Assembly (NCBI GenBank): GCA_016284305.1
Contig: JAEEON010000045.1
Location: forward strand, 62,001 to 126,000
Length of the DNA stretch: 64,000 nucleotides
Direction: 5' to 3'
Origin: Bacteroidales bacterium
GTDB taxonomy: Bacteria; Bacteroidota; Bacteroidia; Bacteroidales; F082
Shown here: one piece after another, positions 51,038 to 59,405 of the stretch
Numbering within the stretch: the first letter of the stretch is position 1
Layout of the letters: every line of letters starts with the position of its first letter
The notes under the pieces: generated by a model
Told to the model about the DNA's origin: nothing
Databases searched by the model: none
What the model saw: only the letters and a program-made list of their open reading frames with translations
Program-made: the position numbers and the translations under genes

Positions 51038-51961
51038 ATGAAAAGAACACGCATCACCCTCCTAACCTTGAGTCTGCTCCTGCTCGGAAACCTCCTTTTC
51101 GGCCAAGAGCTCAAATGCGACATCCGTGTCAACGCCAACCAGGTCTCAGGAACCGACAGGACCGTGTTCCAAAACATGCAGACCGCGTTGTATGAATTCA
51201 TCAACAACACCAAGTGGACGAACATCAACTTCAAGACGACGGAGCGCATCGAATGCTCCCTGGCCATCACCATCAAGGAACGTAGAGGCACGGAGTCCTA
51301 TACCGCCGACCTCAACATGGCTATACGCCGTCCTTGCTACAAGGCCAGCTACACTACGCCAATCCTCAACTATGTCGATCAGAACTTCTACTTCGACTAC
51401 ATGGATGGCGTGCCGCTCGACTTCAGCATCAACACCCACATGTCAGACCTGACCTCCACCATAGCGTTTTACGTCTATATGTTCCTGGGTCTTGACTTTG
51501 ACTCGTTCTCCCAGAATGGCGGAGCGCCCTTCTTCGCTGCAGCGCAAAAGGTCGTTGACAATGCCCAAAGCTCGTCGCAACCTGGCTGGAAAGCCTTCGA
51601 CGGCAACAGAAACCGCTACTGGCTGGCCGAGAACCTCACCAACAGCGCCTACGCACCGCTCCATTCGTTCTTGTATGAATATCACAGACTGGGCCTCGAC
51701 GTGATGTCAGAACATCCCGATGAGGGCCGCGCTGCCATCCTCAAATCGCTGGAATACCTCCAGACTGTCCACAGCAGCTACCCCACCTGCTTCTTCCTCC
51801 AACTGATCATCGAAGCCAAACGCGACGAGATCATCAACGTATTCAGCGAAGGAACTCAGCAGGAGAAGACAAAGGCCAGCAACATCATGAAAGAAATCGA
51901 CCCGGCAAAGTCGTCGCAATACGATGCCATCCTGCAAGGAGGCTCTTCAAGAAGAGGCTAA
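51038..51961 (+). CDS. DUF4835 family exported protein
   Basis: The 307-residue protein has a signal peptide (TRITLLTLSLLLLGNLLFGQ) and then the DUF4835 sequence: LKCDIRVNANQVSGTDRTVF near 27, LYEFINNTKWTNINFKTTER near 51, NTHMSDLTSTIAFYVYMFLG near 150. FFAAAQKVVDNAQSSSQPGW and WKAFDGNRNRYWLAENLTNS follow. DUF4835 members are conserved between omega and recN genes in Bacteroidota. The role is unknown, though the link to BamD and export signal suggest a periplasmic job. Confidence 0.88.
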   Translation: MKRTRITLLTLSLLLLGNLLFGQELKCDIRVNANQVSGTDRTVFQNMQTALYEFINNTKWTNINFKTTERIECSLAITIKERRGTESYTADLNMAIRRPCYKASYTTPILNYVDQNFYFDYMDGVPLDFSINTHMSDLTSTIAFYVYMFLGLDFDSFSQNGGAPFFAAAQKVVDNAQSSSQPGWKAFDGNRNRYWLAENLTNSAYAPLHSFLYEYHRLGLDVMSEHPDEGRAAILKSLEYLQTVHSSYPTCFFLQLIIEAKRDEIINVFSEGTQQEKTKASNIMKEIDPAKSSQYDAILQGGSSRRG

Positions 51962-51973
51962 CATCACCCCAGA

Positions 51974-53635
51974 ATGCTACAGCACCTTCACATCCAAAAC
52001 TATGCGCTTATCGAGAATCTCACGGTTGATTTCAGCCGGGGATTCAGCGTGATTACCGGTGAAACAGGAGCCGGTAAGTCCATCCTTTTGGGCGCCTTGG
52101 GGTTTGTGCTGGGTGACCGTAGCGACAGCGGAGTCTTGTTCGACAAAGACAAGAAATGCATCGTGGAAGCCACCTTCTCCTTCGATGACGACCGCATGAA
52201 AGACCTCTTCGAGAAGAATGACCTTGACTACGACGCCAACGAGTGTATCCTTCGACGCGAACTCAGCCCACAAAAGAAAAGCCGCGCCTTCGTCAACGAT
52301 ACTCCCGTCGCCCTTCAAGTGATGAAAGAGATTGGCAATCAGCTTGTTGACATCCATTCACAACACGACTCCCTCCTATTGACCGATGCCGACTTCCAGC
52401 TTCATCTGCTGGATGAGATTGCTCAGGACCAATCCTTGCTCACGGAATATAAAAAAGAGTATCTCCTCTTCAACCAGCTCCTGCGACGTTTGGAGGATCT
52501 TAAGACGATGGCTGAGAAGAACATTGGCGAGAACGATTACCTCAAGTTTCAACTCAACGAGCTTCAGGAAGCCCAGCTCAAAGAAGGTGAATATGCCGAA
52601 ATGGAGCAGAACCTGAACCTCATGGAGAACGCCGAGGAAATAAAAACTCTGCTTTTCAGTGCCAACGGTCTTCTGGAGAACTCCGAGACAGCCATCCTGC
52701 CCCAGCTCAATGAACTGACTTCAGCATTGCATCGTCTAGGACAACTCATCCCTAGCACCAACGAACTCCAGCAACGTATCGAGAACACCCTAGTGGAGCT
52801 GAAAGACATCGCCTACGACCTCGACCGGTTGGAGGGTGACACCCAGTTTGACGAGGAGAAGATGCAAGAGCTTCAAGATCGGATGGACCTGCTCAACCGA
52901 CTGATGATGAAACATCATGTAAAAGACGCTGAGGAACTCATCCAACTCCGCGACACTTTGGCAAGCAAAGTAAATGCCTTTGAGAACATCGACAAGGAGA
53001 TCGAGCAAGCAGAGAAGGCTTTAAATGGCCAGACAAAGCTCCTTAACAAGCTTGCTCAGCAGCTTCACACATTGCGCGAGAAGGCGGCGAAAGGTTTTAG
53101 TACAAACGTCACCGAGCTGACCCAACAGCTGGCTATGCCTCACGCACAATTCCAAATTGCCGTTGAGAACAATCGGGAGTTCGGTCCCTCGGGCATGGAC
53201 CGGGTGCGTTTCCTGTTCTCAGCCAACAAAGGTGTCGAGGTGGCCGACATCGACCGCGTGGCCTCCGGTGGCGAACTCTCCCGACTGATGCTAGCCATCA
53301 AGAGTGTGGTGTCGAAACACAACTACATCCCCACCCTCATCTTCGACGAAATCGACACTGGAGTCTCGGGAGAGGTGGCCGCTAAAATCGGCAACATCAT
53401 GCGACAGATGGGTGCTTCACTGCAACTCATAGCCATCACCCACCTTCCCCAAGTGGCCAGCAAGGCGGAACATCATTTCTTCATCTATAAGAATGACGAC
53501 CATATGCGCACCCAATCGCACATCCGCTTGTTAACCACTGAGGAACGCGTCACCGAGATTGCTAAGATGCTCAGCAACGACACAGTCACTCCCGAATCCC
53601 TGAAAGCCGCAGAAGTACTCTTAGGGAAAATTTAG
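51974..53635 (+). CDS. recN: DNA repair protein RecN
   Basis: RecN is an SMC-like ATPase that acts at double-strand breaks. The 553-residue protein has Walker A GETGAGKSILLGALGFVLGD at residues 29-48, a long coiled coil from about 150 to 390 (LEDLKTMAEKNIGENDYLKF onward), the ABC signature VASGGELSRLMLAIKSVVS near 432, and Walker B TLIFDEIDTGVSGEVAAKIG near 455. IAITHLPQVASKAEHHFFIY is the D/H-loop region. Its last codons and stop lie at the start of a heptad repeat that pairs with one from the convergent DUF4159 gene. Confidence 0.95.
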   Translation: MLQHLHIQNYALIENLTVDFSRGFSVITGETGAGKSILLGALGFVLGDRSDSGVLFDKDKKCIVEATFSFDDDRMKDLFEKNDLDYDANECILRRELSPQKKSRAFVNDTPVALQVMKEIGNQLVDIHSQHDSLLLTDADFQLHLLDEIAQDQSLLTEYKKEYLLFNQLLRRLEDLKTMAEKNIGENDYLKFQLNELQEAQLKEGEYAEMEQNLNLMENAEEIKTLLFSANGLLENSETAILPQLNELTSALHRLGQLIPSTNELQQRIENTLVELKDIAYDLDRLEGDTQFDEEKMQELQDRMDLLNRLMMKHHVKDAEELIQLRDTLASKVNAFENIDKEIEQAEKALNGQTKLLNKLAQQLHTLREKAAKGFSTNVTELTQQLAMPHAQFQIAVENNREFGPSGMDRVRFLFSANKGVEVADIDRVASGGELSRLMLAIKSVVSKHNYIPTLIFDEIDTGVSGEVAAKIGNIMRQMGASLQLIAITHLPQVASKAEHHFFIYKNDDHMRTQSHIRLLTTEERVTEIAKMLSNDTVTPESLKAAEVLLGKI

Positions 53636-53700
53636 AATTTAGAATTTAGAGATAGACGCGACACCCTCTAAATTCTAAATTCTCAATTCTCAATTCTCAA
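53631..53700. terminator. Bidirectional terminator built from inverted heptad arrays (recN / DUF4159)
   Basis: Three units on the recN side (TTTAGAA, TTTAGAA, TTTAGAG; 53631-53651) face five on the other side (CTCTAAA, TTCTAAA, then TTCTCAA three times; 53666-53700). The first 18 bases are perfectly complementary across a 14-base spacer. Both stop codons (recN TAG at 53633; DUF4159 TGA at 53692-53690) lie inside units. The stem is A-T rich, but its length should allow termination in both directions. Confidence 0.65.
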
Positions 53701-54337
53701 AGACGTATCTAAGAATATTCGCTCCCATCTTCAGGGCTTTCTCACGAGTCTCTTGTGAGTCGTGGTGGACACGCTGATCCTCCCAACCATCGCCAAGGTC
53801 GCACTCGTAAGTGAAGATGCATACCAAACGTCCATCATAAACCAAACCGAACATTTGCGGAGCTTTACCATCGTGTTCGTGAATCTTAGGCAGACCCTCA
53901 GGGAAAGAATAGGGAGCCTTGAAGATGTCGTGAGAGAAAGGAAGCTCTACAAAGTCCAACTCGGGAAACACCTTCTTCATCTGAGGCTCGATATACTGCC
54001 GGATGCCATAATTGTCATCGATGTGCAGGAATCCACCCGCCAACATGTAATTGCGAAGGTTCTGAGCCTCAACAGCATCGAACACCACGTTACCATGGCC
54101 GGTCATATAGACATACGGGTAATTGAAGATGTCGGGGCTGGAAGGCTCTACCGTAGGCACGTCAGGGTTAATATCAGTGCCCATCTCTTGGTTGCAAAAC
54201 CGCACTAGGTTAGGCAAAGAGGTCGGGTTGCCATACCAGTCACCACCGCCACGGTATTTGAGCAAGGCGATGTTCAGTTGCTGGGAATAGGCAGCTAACG
54301 ACGAAAGCATCAATATGAGGATCCAGAGTCTTTTCAT
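53690..54337 (-). CDS. DUF4159 domain protein, exported
   Basis: I choose the ATG at 54337 (MKRLWILILMLSSLAAYSQQ), which overlaps the rsmE stop as ATGA and gives a signal peptide. A longer frame to 54370 lies in rsmE. The 215-residue protein has the DUF4159 core: NIALLKYRGGGDWYGNPTSL near 22, NYPYVYMTGHGNVVFDAVEA near 75, and GGFLHIDDNYGIRQYIEPQM near 103. AELDFVELPFSHDIFKAPYS-like text (exact FPELDFVELPFSHDIFKAPY) lies near 125. The domain has a class I glutamine-amidotransferase-like fold of unknown activity. Its final two residues and stop come from a heptad repeat. Confidence 0.88.
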   Translation of the reverse strand: MKRLWILILMLSSLAAYSQQLNIALLKYRGGGDWYGNPTSLPNLVRFCNQEMGTDINPDVPTVEPSSPDIFNYPYVYMTGHGNVVFDAVEAQNLRNYMLAGGFLHIDDNYGIRQYIEPQMKKVFPELDFVELPFSHDIFKAPYSFPEGLPKIHEHDGKAPQMFGLVYDGRLVCIFTYECDLGDGWEDQRVHHDSQETREKALKMGANILRYVFEN

Positions 54338-55041
54338 TTCATCTGATTGATTAGTTGAATCGTATGGCAAGCCACAATAGCAGCCGTCTCCGTTCGCAAA
54401 CGGGCATCACCAAGGCTCACGGGCACAAAGCCATTTTCTTTCGCCAAGGCTACCTCCTCCGGACTGAAATCACCTTCTGGGCCAATCAAGACCAAGACGT
54501 TTTGACCCTTTTGGTAGAGATCGCAGAGACATTCCTTCACATTATCGTCAATCCATGCGATAAACTTCTGACCATCAAAGGGTTGCTTCACCAGCTTTTC
54601 AAAAGGCTCCAAATCGTCGATGTGAGGAAGGCGCGACTTGATGGATTGTTTCATTGCGGCAACCATCACCTTTTGGAATCGTTCCACATTGGCAGCACGA
54701 CGCTCCGAATGGTAGGAGGTAAACAGCTGCACACGGTCGATACCGATCTCAGTGGCTTTTTCAAGGAACCACTCGGTGCGGTCGTTGAGTTTGGTCGGTG
54801 CAATGGCAATCACCAACTGGAAACCCCAATGGTCGTAACCTTTCCGTTTGTTGCTCAACTGGACCGTGGCACGTTTTGGCAGGGCTTCCACGAGTTCTGC
54901 ATCGTACAGGCTGCCCACACCATCGGTAACGCAAAAGCGTTCCCCTTCCGTCATTCGAAGCACTTTCACACAATGCTTCGATTCGTCTTCGGGGAGGGTG
55001 GTCAGACCTTCGATGGCGTTGGGTATATAGAAAACGTTCAT
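54334..55041 (-). CDS. rsmE: 16S rRNA (uracil-1498-N3)-methyltransferase RsmE
   Basis: RsmE is a SPOUT methyltransferase that methylates U1498 of 16S rRNA using SAM. The 235-residue protein has NVFYIPNAIEGLTTLPEDES, then HCVKVLRMTEGERFCVTDGV near 25, and VIAIAPTKLNDRTEWFLEKA near 77. TEIGIDRVQLFTSYHSERRA follows. The SAM knot is NVLVLIGPEGDFSPEEVALA near 180 and VSLGDARLRTETAAIVACHT near 205. It is followed by DUF4159 and preceded by argS with a 1-base gap. Confidence 0.94.
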   Translation of the reverse strand: MNVFYIPNAIEGLTTLPEDESKHCVKVLRMTEGERFCVTDGVGSLYDAELVEALPKRATVQLSNKRKGYDHWGFQLVIAIAPTKLNDRTEWFLEKATEIGIDRVQLFTSYHSERRAANVERFQKVMVAAMKQSIKSRLPHIDDLEPFEKLVKQPFDGQKFIAWIDDNVKECLCDLYQKGQNVLVLIGPEGDFSPEEVALAKENGFVPVSLGDARLRTETAAIVACHTIQLINQMK

Positions 55042-55042
55042 C

Positions 55043-56854
55043 TTACATCCGTTGCGGCATACCGATGCCTAACAGTCCCGAAGCATTACGTAACAAAGCG
55101 GCAACCATGGCACAAATCTGAAGGCGGAACATACGACGGTTGGCGTCTTCTTCCTTCAGGATGCTGCACTCTTGATAAAATTGGTTGAACTCCTTGGCAA
55201 GGTCGTAGATGAAGTTGGCGATCATGGCAGGGCTTCTTCCCTCAGCAGCCTGGTTGAGTACCATAGGCCATCCATACATCATCACGATGATCTCCTTCTC
55301 CTTGGGTTGGAGATCGGTAACACTCACCGTGTTATCCAAAACAATGCCTTGTTCGGTGGCTTTGCGGAGCACCGAGCAGATACGGGCATGAGTATATTGC
55401 ACAAAGGGACCCGTGTTGCCATTGAAGTCGATGGACTCCTCAGGGTTGAACAGCATGGTCTTCTTAGGATCGACACGAAGGATGAAATACTTTAAGGCTC
55501 CGAGTCCAATAGTGTGATACAACTTATCGGCATCCTCAGGAGAAAGGTCTTTGGCCTTGCCAAGCTCGTCAGACACTTCTTTTGCGGTTGCCACCATGGC
55601 ATCCATCAAATCATCGGCATCCACCACGGTACCCTCACGTGACTTCATCTTTCCATTAGGCAACTCCACCATACCGTATGAAAGGTGTTCGATATCGTTA
55701 CCCCATTCACGGCCTAGGCGAACTAACACGCGTTTCAGCACGTCGAAATGGTAAATCTGCTCATTACCAACTACATAAATCAGCTTTTCAGGATGGTATT
55801 CCTCGACACGCAGTTGAGCCGTACCAAGATCTTGGGTCATATATACCGAAGTGCCATCGCGACGTAGAAGAAGTTTCTCATCAAGTCCCTCGTTACGCAA
55901 GTCGCACCAAACCGAATTATCATCACGGCGATAGAGCACGCCTTTTTCAAGGCCTTCCTGCACCAGGCTCTTGCCTAGGAGGTAAGTCTGTGATTCATAA
56001 TAGATTTTTTCGAAGGACACGCCCAGACGTTTGTAGGTCACGTCAAATCCGTCATAAACCCATTGGTTCATCATCTCCCAAAGCTGACGCACTTCTGGAT
56101 CATTGGCTTCCCATTGGCGCAGCATCTCACGAGCTTCCTGCATCAGAGTGGACTGGGCTTCAGCGTTGGCTTTGGCTTCTTCTTGGGCTTTTTCATCCAA
56201 GGAATCATAGTTGGCGGGGAGCAAAGTCTTAAGCTCTTCTTTATATTTCTTGTCGAAAAGCACATAGAAGTCGCCAATCAGGTGATCGCCTTTCTTGCCA
56301 GTAGATTCCGGTGTGCAGCCGTTGCCCCATTTCTTCCATGCCAGCATACTCTTGCAGATATGGATGCCACGGTCGTTGACAAGATTGACGCGAACCACAT
56401 TTTTGCCGTTGGCTTTGAGGATTTCAGAAACGCTCCAGCCAAGAAGGTTGTTGCGGATATGGCCGAGGTGAAGGGGCTTATTGGTATTGGGTGAAGAATA
56501 TTCAATGACCAGGGGTGCACCGGAAGGCTCTTTTCTGCCGAAGTTTTCCTTTCCATGATTCTCCTTGAAGAAGTCCAACCAGAAAGCGTCGGAAATGAGG
56601 ATATTAAGGAATCCCTTGACCACATTGAACTTGGCGATCATTGTAGATTCCTTCATCATCTCGGCACCCATCTCGTTGGCAAGTTGTTCGGGATTGCGAC
56701 CGGCGAGTTTCCCGAAGGGGAACACCACTACGGTGAGGTCGCCCTCGAATTCAGGGCGTGTTTTCTGGAAATTCACCTGTTGGGTTGGAGGTTCCTGGCC
56801 GTAAAGGGTTTGGAAGGACTTGATAAACAGCTGTTTTAATATTTCTTCAAGCAT
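55043..56854 (-). CDS. argS: Arginyl-tRNA synthetase
   Basis: ArgS charges tRNA-Arg. The 603-residue class I enzyme has the N-terminal Add-1 domain (GDLTVVVFPFGKLAGRNPEQ near 40), the HIGH motif in SSPNTNKPLHLGHIRNNLLG near 118, and TQDLGTAQLRVEEYHPEKLI near 340. The KMSKS region is degenerate, as usual for ArgS: PNGKMKSREGTVVDADDLMD near 400. The anticodon-binding DALR domain lies at the C-terminus (VQYTHARICSVLRKATEQGI near 485, MFRLQICAMVAALLRNASGL at the end). Confidence 0.95.
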   Translation of the reverse strand: MLEEILKQLFIKSFQTLYGQEPPTQQVNFQKTRPEFEGDLTVVVFPFGKLAGRNPEQLANEMGAEMMKESTMIAKFNVVKGFLNILISDAFWLDFFKENHGKENFGRKEPSGAPLVIEYSSPNTNKPLHLGHIRNNLLGWSVSEILKANGKNVVRVNLVNDRGIHICKSMLAWKKWGNGCTPESTGKKGDHLIGDFYVLFDKKYKEELKTLLPANYDSLDEKAQEEAKANAEAQSTLMQEAREMLRQWEANDPEVRQLWEMMNQWVYDGFDVTYKRLGVSFEKIYYESQTYLLGKSLVQEGLEKGVLYRRDDNSVWCDLRNEGLDEKLLLRRDGTSVYMTQDLGTAQLRVEEYHPEKLIYVVGNEQIYHFDVLKRVLVRLGREWGNDIEHLSYGMVELPNGKMKSREGTVVDADDLMDAMVATAKEVSDELGKAKDLSPEDADKLYHTIGLGALKYFILRVDPKKTMLFNPEESIDFNGNTGPFVQYTHARICSVLRKATEQGIVLDNTVSVTDLQPKEKEIIVMMYGWPMVLNQAAEGRSPAMIANFIYDLAKEFNQFYQECSILKEEDANRRMFRLQICAMVAALLRNASGLLGIGMPQRM

Positions 56855-56879
56855 TTTTTAAACGATTTGTATTTTGGTA

Positions 56880-56887
56880 CAAAAATA
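56880..56887 (-). promoter_or_regulatory. Probable -7 box of argS
   Basis: TATTTTTG on the minus strand ends 25 bases before the argS ATG. It is one half of the divergent argS/pyrB promoter region (56855-56991). Confidence 0.5.
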
Positions 56888-56939
56888 CGGCTTTCTTTCA
56901 AAAAAATTCATGAAAAGCCCATGAATTAGAAAAAAAACC

Positions 56940-56947
56940 TATCTTTG
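56940..56947 (+). promoter_or_regulatory. Probable -7 box of pyrB
   Basis: TATCTTTG followed by C matches TAnnTTTG, 44 bases before the pyrB ATG. The leader between is too short for an obvious attenuator, and I see no pyrimidine-sensing structure. Confidence 0.5.
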
Positions 56948-56991
56948 CATTCCGATGATAAACAAAATGAATCACCGGAAATCCCTATACC

Positions 56992-57912
56992 ATGTCAATT
57001 TCACTAAAAAACCGTAGCCTGATTTCCATCAGCGACTACACACCGGAAGAAATCTGCCATGTCCTTGACATCGCGGAGGACTTCGAGAAGAATCCGCATC
57101 AGAATCTGCTCAACGGACGCATCATTGCCTCGTTGTTTTTTGAACCTTCCACCCGTACGCGACTGAGTTTCGAGACAGCCATTCAGCTTTTGGGCGGCAA
57201 CGTGATCGGCTTCAGCAGCACCTCGGGAACCAGCATCCAGAAAGGGGAATCGCTTGCCGACACCATCACCATGGTAGCCAGTTATGCCGACCTGATCGTG
57301 ATGCGCAATCCCATCGATGGTTCCGCACGCTTTGCCTCCGAAGTGTCAAAAGTTCCGATCATCAACGCTGGTGACGGTTCCAACCAACATCCTACCCAGT
57401 GCATGCTCGACCTCTACTCCATCCGCAAGACCCAAGGCACTCTCGAGAACCTTGAGATCACGTTGGTCGGCGACCTCAAATACGGCCGCACCGTCCACAG
57501 CCTGGTGGAAGCCATGAGCCATTTCAACGCCAAGTTCAACCTGGTGTCGCCCGTCGAGTTGAAGCTGCCGAGAACCGTGAAACAGCACATCAAGGATGCC
57601 CATCTGGAGTATGAGCAGTTCACCGAATTGGAGGACGTCATCCCCCACTCCGACATCATCTACATGACACGAGTGCAGCGTGAGCGCTTCCCAGATCCGC
57701 TGGAATACGAAAAGGTGAAGAACTCCTACGTGTTGCGTAACGCCATGCTGGCCAACGCCAAGCCAAACTGCCGCATCCTACACCCGCTGCCGCGTGTCAA
57801 CGAGATCCATGTGGATGTCGATGCCAACCCCAAGGCTTACTATTTCCAACAGGCACAAAACGGCGTCTATGCCCGTCAAGCCCTTATCGCAGCAATCTTG
57901 GGTCTAAAATAG
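56992..57912 (+). CDS. pyrB: Aspartate carbamoyltransferase catalytic subunit
   Basis: PyrB makes carbamoyl aspartate in pyrimidine synthesis. The 306-residue protein has [20 protein letters not shown] near 49 (carbamoyl-phosphate binding STRT), [20 protein letters not shown] near 75 and [20 protein letters not shown] near 103. [20 protein letters not shown] is near 123 (HPTQ). [20 protein letters not shown] follows near 157, and [16 protein letters not shown] and [20 protein letters not shown] near 263 complete the aspartate site. It precedes pyrI, as in the dodecameric ATCase organisation. Confidence 0.96.
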   Translation: MSISLKNRSLISISDYTPEEICHVLDIAEDFEKNPHQNLLNGRIIASLFFEPSTRTRLSFETAIQLLGGNVIGFSSTSGTSIQKGESLADTITMVASYADLIVMRNPIDGSARFASEVSKVPIINAGDGSNQHPTQCMLDLYSIRKTQGTLENLEITLVGDLKYGRTVHSLVEAMSHFNAKFNLVSPVELKLPRTVKQHIKDAHLEYEQFTELEDVIPHSDIIYMTRVQRERFPDPLEYEKVKNSYVLRNAMLANAKPNCRILHPLPRVNEIHVDVDANPKAYYFQQAQNGVYARQALIAAILGLK

Positions 57913-57951
57913 TCTTAAATCTTTGAATCTCAAATCATTAAATTCAAGAAA

Positions 57952-58416
57952 ATGGAAAAGAGAAAAGAACTGGTTGTTTCCGCCATTGAGAACGGAACAG
58001 TCATTGACCATATCCCAGCTGACAAGGTGTTCCAAGTCGTCAAGATCTTAGGCTTGACAAACGTCAGCACTCCTGTATATGTAGGCCTCAACGTAGAGAG
58101 CAAGAAATACGGAACCAAGGGCTTCATCAAAGTCGCTGACAAGTATTTCGCTCCAGAGGATGTGAACAAAATCGCCTTGGTGGCCCCCACCGCATCCATC
58201 ATCGAGATCAAAGGGTTCGAGGTGATCAACAAGATGACCGTGAAGATTCCGGAACACATCGAGAAGATTGTCCGCTGCTTCAACCCGAATTGCGTCACCA
58301 ACAAGGAGCACGACATCCCCACCAAGTTCCGCGTTAAGTATGTTGATGACAAACTCCGCTTGGTCTGCCATTACTGCGAGAAATACACCTCGGAAGAAAA
58401 CATCGAATTCATTTAA
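57952..58416 (+). CDS. pyrI: Aspartate carbamoyltransferase regulatory subunit
   Basis: PyrI binds CTP or ATP and regulates PyrB allosterically. The 154-residue protein has ELVVSAIENGTVIDHIPADK at the N-terminus (allosteric domain), LGLTNVSTPVYVGLNVESKK near 37 and KIALVAPTASIIEIKGFEVI near 76. The zinc domain has four Cys in RCFNPNCVTNKEHDIP and LVCHYCEKYTSEENIEF. The 39-base gap after pyrB is a degenerate, roughly 7-base periodic AT-rich stretch. Confidence 0.95.
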   Translation: MEKRKELVVSAIENGTVIDHIPADKVFQVVKILGLTNVSTPVYVGLNVESKKYGTKGFIKVADKYFAPEDVNKIALVAPTASIIEIKGFEVINKMTVKIPEHIEKIVRCFNPNCVTNKEHDIPTKFRVKYVDDKLRLVCHYCEKYTSEENIEFI

Positions 58417-58428
58417 AGCTATCGTGTC

Positions 58429-58974
58429 ATGAAGAAATCGCTCTGGATCATCACCCTCCTCTTAGGCATTGTCTTGATATGGGGTATCAGCACCTACAAC
58501 AAGTTCGTCAAAACTGAAGAGAAGATGACTCAGGCTTGGTCGCAGGTAGAAAACGTCTATCAGCGTCGCATGGAACTGATTCCCAACTTAATAAGCGTTG
58601 TCAGAGCATATGCTGACTACGAAAACGAGACCTTGGTCGAGGTGGTGGAAAGCAGGGCCTCGATGGCTGCGGCGACGACAGTGGATCCAGAGTCGATGAC
58701 ACAAGAGCAGCTGCTGCGATTCGATGAATCGCAGCAGCTGCTCGGCAATGCCGTCTCCGACGTCATTGTATCAATAGAAAATTATCCTGAGCTAAAGGCC
58801 GTGGAGTCCTATAAGACTTTCCTAGCTCAATATGAGGGAAGCGAGAACCGCATCCTCGTGGAACGCAAGCGCTACAACGAGATGGTGAAAGATTACAATC
58901 GTTCAGTACGCTCCTTCCCTAGCAACCTCATCGCCAAAACCTTCGGCTTTGAGGAACACCCTTATTTTAATTGA
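58429..58974 (+). CDS. LemA family membrane protein
   Basis: The 181-residue protein has one N-terminal membrane helix (SLWIITLLLGIVLIWGISTY) and the LemA sequence: YNKFVKTEEKMTQAWSQVEN near 24, VYQRRMELIPNLISVVRAYA near 44, VESRASMAAATTVDPESMTQ. NRILVERKRYNEMVKDYNRS is near 141 and SVRSFPSNLIAKTFGFEEHP near 160. The fold is a four-helix bundle facing the periplasm. Function is unknown. It lies 12 bases after pyrI and shares the operon. Its stop is within a GGTGAAA-type heptad array. Confidence 0.92.
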   Translation: MKKSLWIITLLLGIVLIWGISTYNKFVKTEEKMTQAWSQVENVYQRRMELIPNLISVVRAYADYENETLVEVVESRASMAAATTVDPESMTQEQLLRFDESQQLLGNAVSDVIVSIENYPELKAVESYKTFLAQYEGSENRILVERKRYNEMVKDYNRSVRSFPSNLIAKTFGFEEHPYFN

Positions 58975-59024
58975 AAGGTGAAAGGTGCCTTCGGACGCTA
59001 GTCCAACCTTTCACCTTTCACCTC
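58973..59024. terminator. Bidirectional terminator built from inverted heptad arrays (lemA / DUF3467)
   Basis: GAAAGGT twice (58973-58986) faces ACCTTTC twice (59006-59019) plus ACCTC. The 14-base arms are perfectly complementary around a 19-base loop that itself contains GGAC-GCTA-GTCC. The lemA TGA (58972-58974) is the TGA of the first unit in the GGTGAAA register. The two genes converge here, so a bidirectional terminator is expected. Confidence 0.65.
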
Positions 59025-59025
59025 A

Positions 59026-59337
59026 TTAAGCTTGCGCCTTAGGGCCACTCATCGTGAAGGGAGGAATCATATCAGCACCGACTTCTTTGATGGTGCCGAA
59101 AGAAGATTCGTACTTGCTGATGTTATCGGCCAAAGCCTTAAAGAGACGCTTTGCGTGTTGAGGAGTCATGACGATTCTTGACTTCACCTTGGCCTTGGGA
59201 GCACCCGGCATCATGCTGACAAAGTCAACAACGAACTCAGTCGGTGAATGGGTGATGATGGCCAAGTTGGAATAGATGCCACCTGCAACTTCATCGGTCA
59301 ATTCGATATTGATCTGATTTTTTGGTTTATCTTCCAT
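59026..59337 (-). CDS. DUF3467 domain protein
   Basis: The 103-residue protein begins KPKNQINIELTDEVAGGIYS and continues NLAIITHSPTEFVVDFVSMM near 25, PGAPKAKVKSRIVMTPQHAK near 45 and RLFKALADNISKYESSFGTI near 68. DUF3467 proteins are small, common in Bacteroidota and often placed right after rpoC, as here. Their function is unknown; nothing enzymatic is visible. A terminator hairpin lies between rpoC and this gene, so part of its transcription may depend on readthrough from the rpoBC operon. Confidence 0.9.
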   Translation of the reverse strand: MEDKPKNQINIELTDEVAGGIYSNLAIITHSPTEFVVDFVSMMPGAPKAKVKSRIVMTPQHAKRLFKALADNISKYESSFGTIKEVGADMIPPFTMSGPKAQA

Positions 59338-59357
59338 TTTGTTTCTATTTTAAAAAC

Positions 59358-59385
59358 GTAGAGACGGTGCGTGCACCGTCTCTAC
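59358..59385 (-). terminator. Terminator hairpin after rpoC
   Basis: Perfect 13-base arms (GTAGAGACGGTGC and GCACCGTCTCTAC) around two bases lie 20 bases past the rpoC stop. On the minus strand it is followed by GTTTTTAAAA. The GC-rich perfect dyad is far stronger than the other terminators here and has the look of a dispersed palindrome. Confidence 0.7.
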
Positions 59386-59405
59386 AGGGTTTGTTTTTGA
59401 TGATG

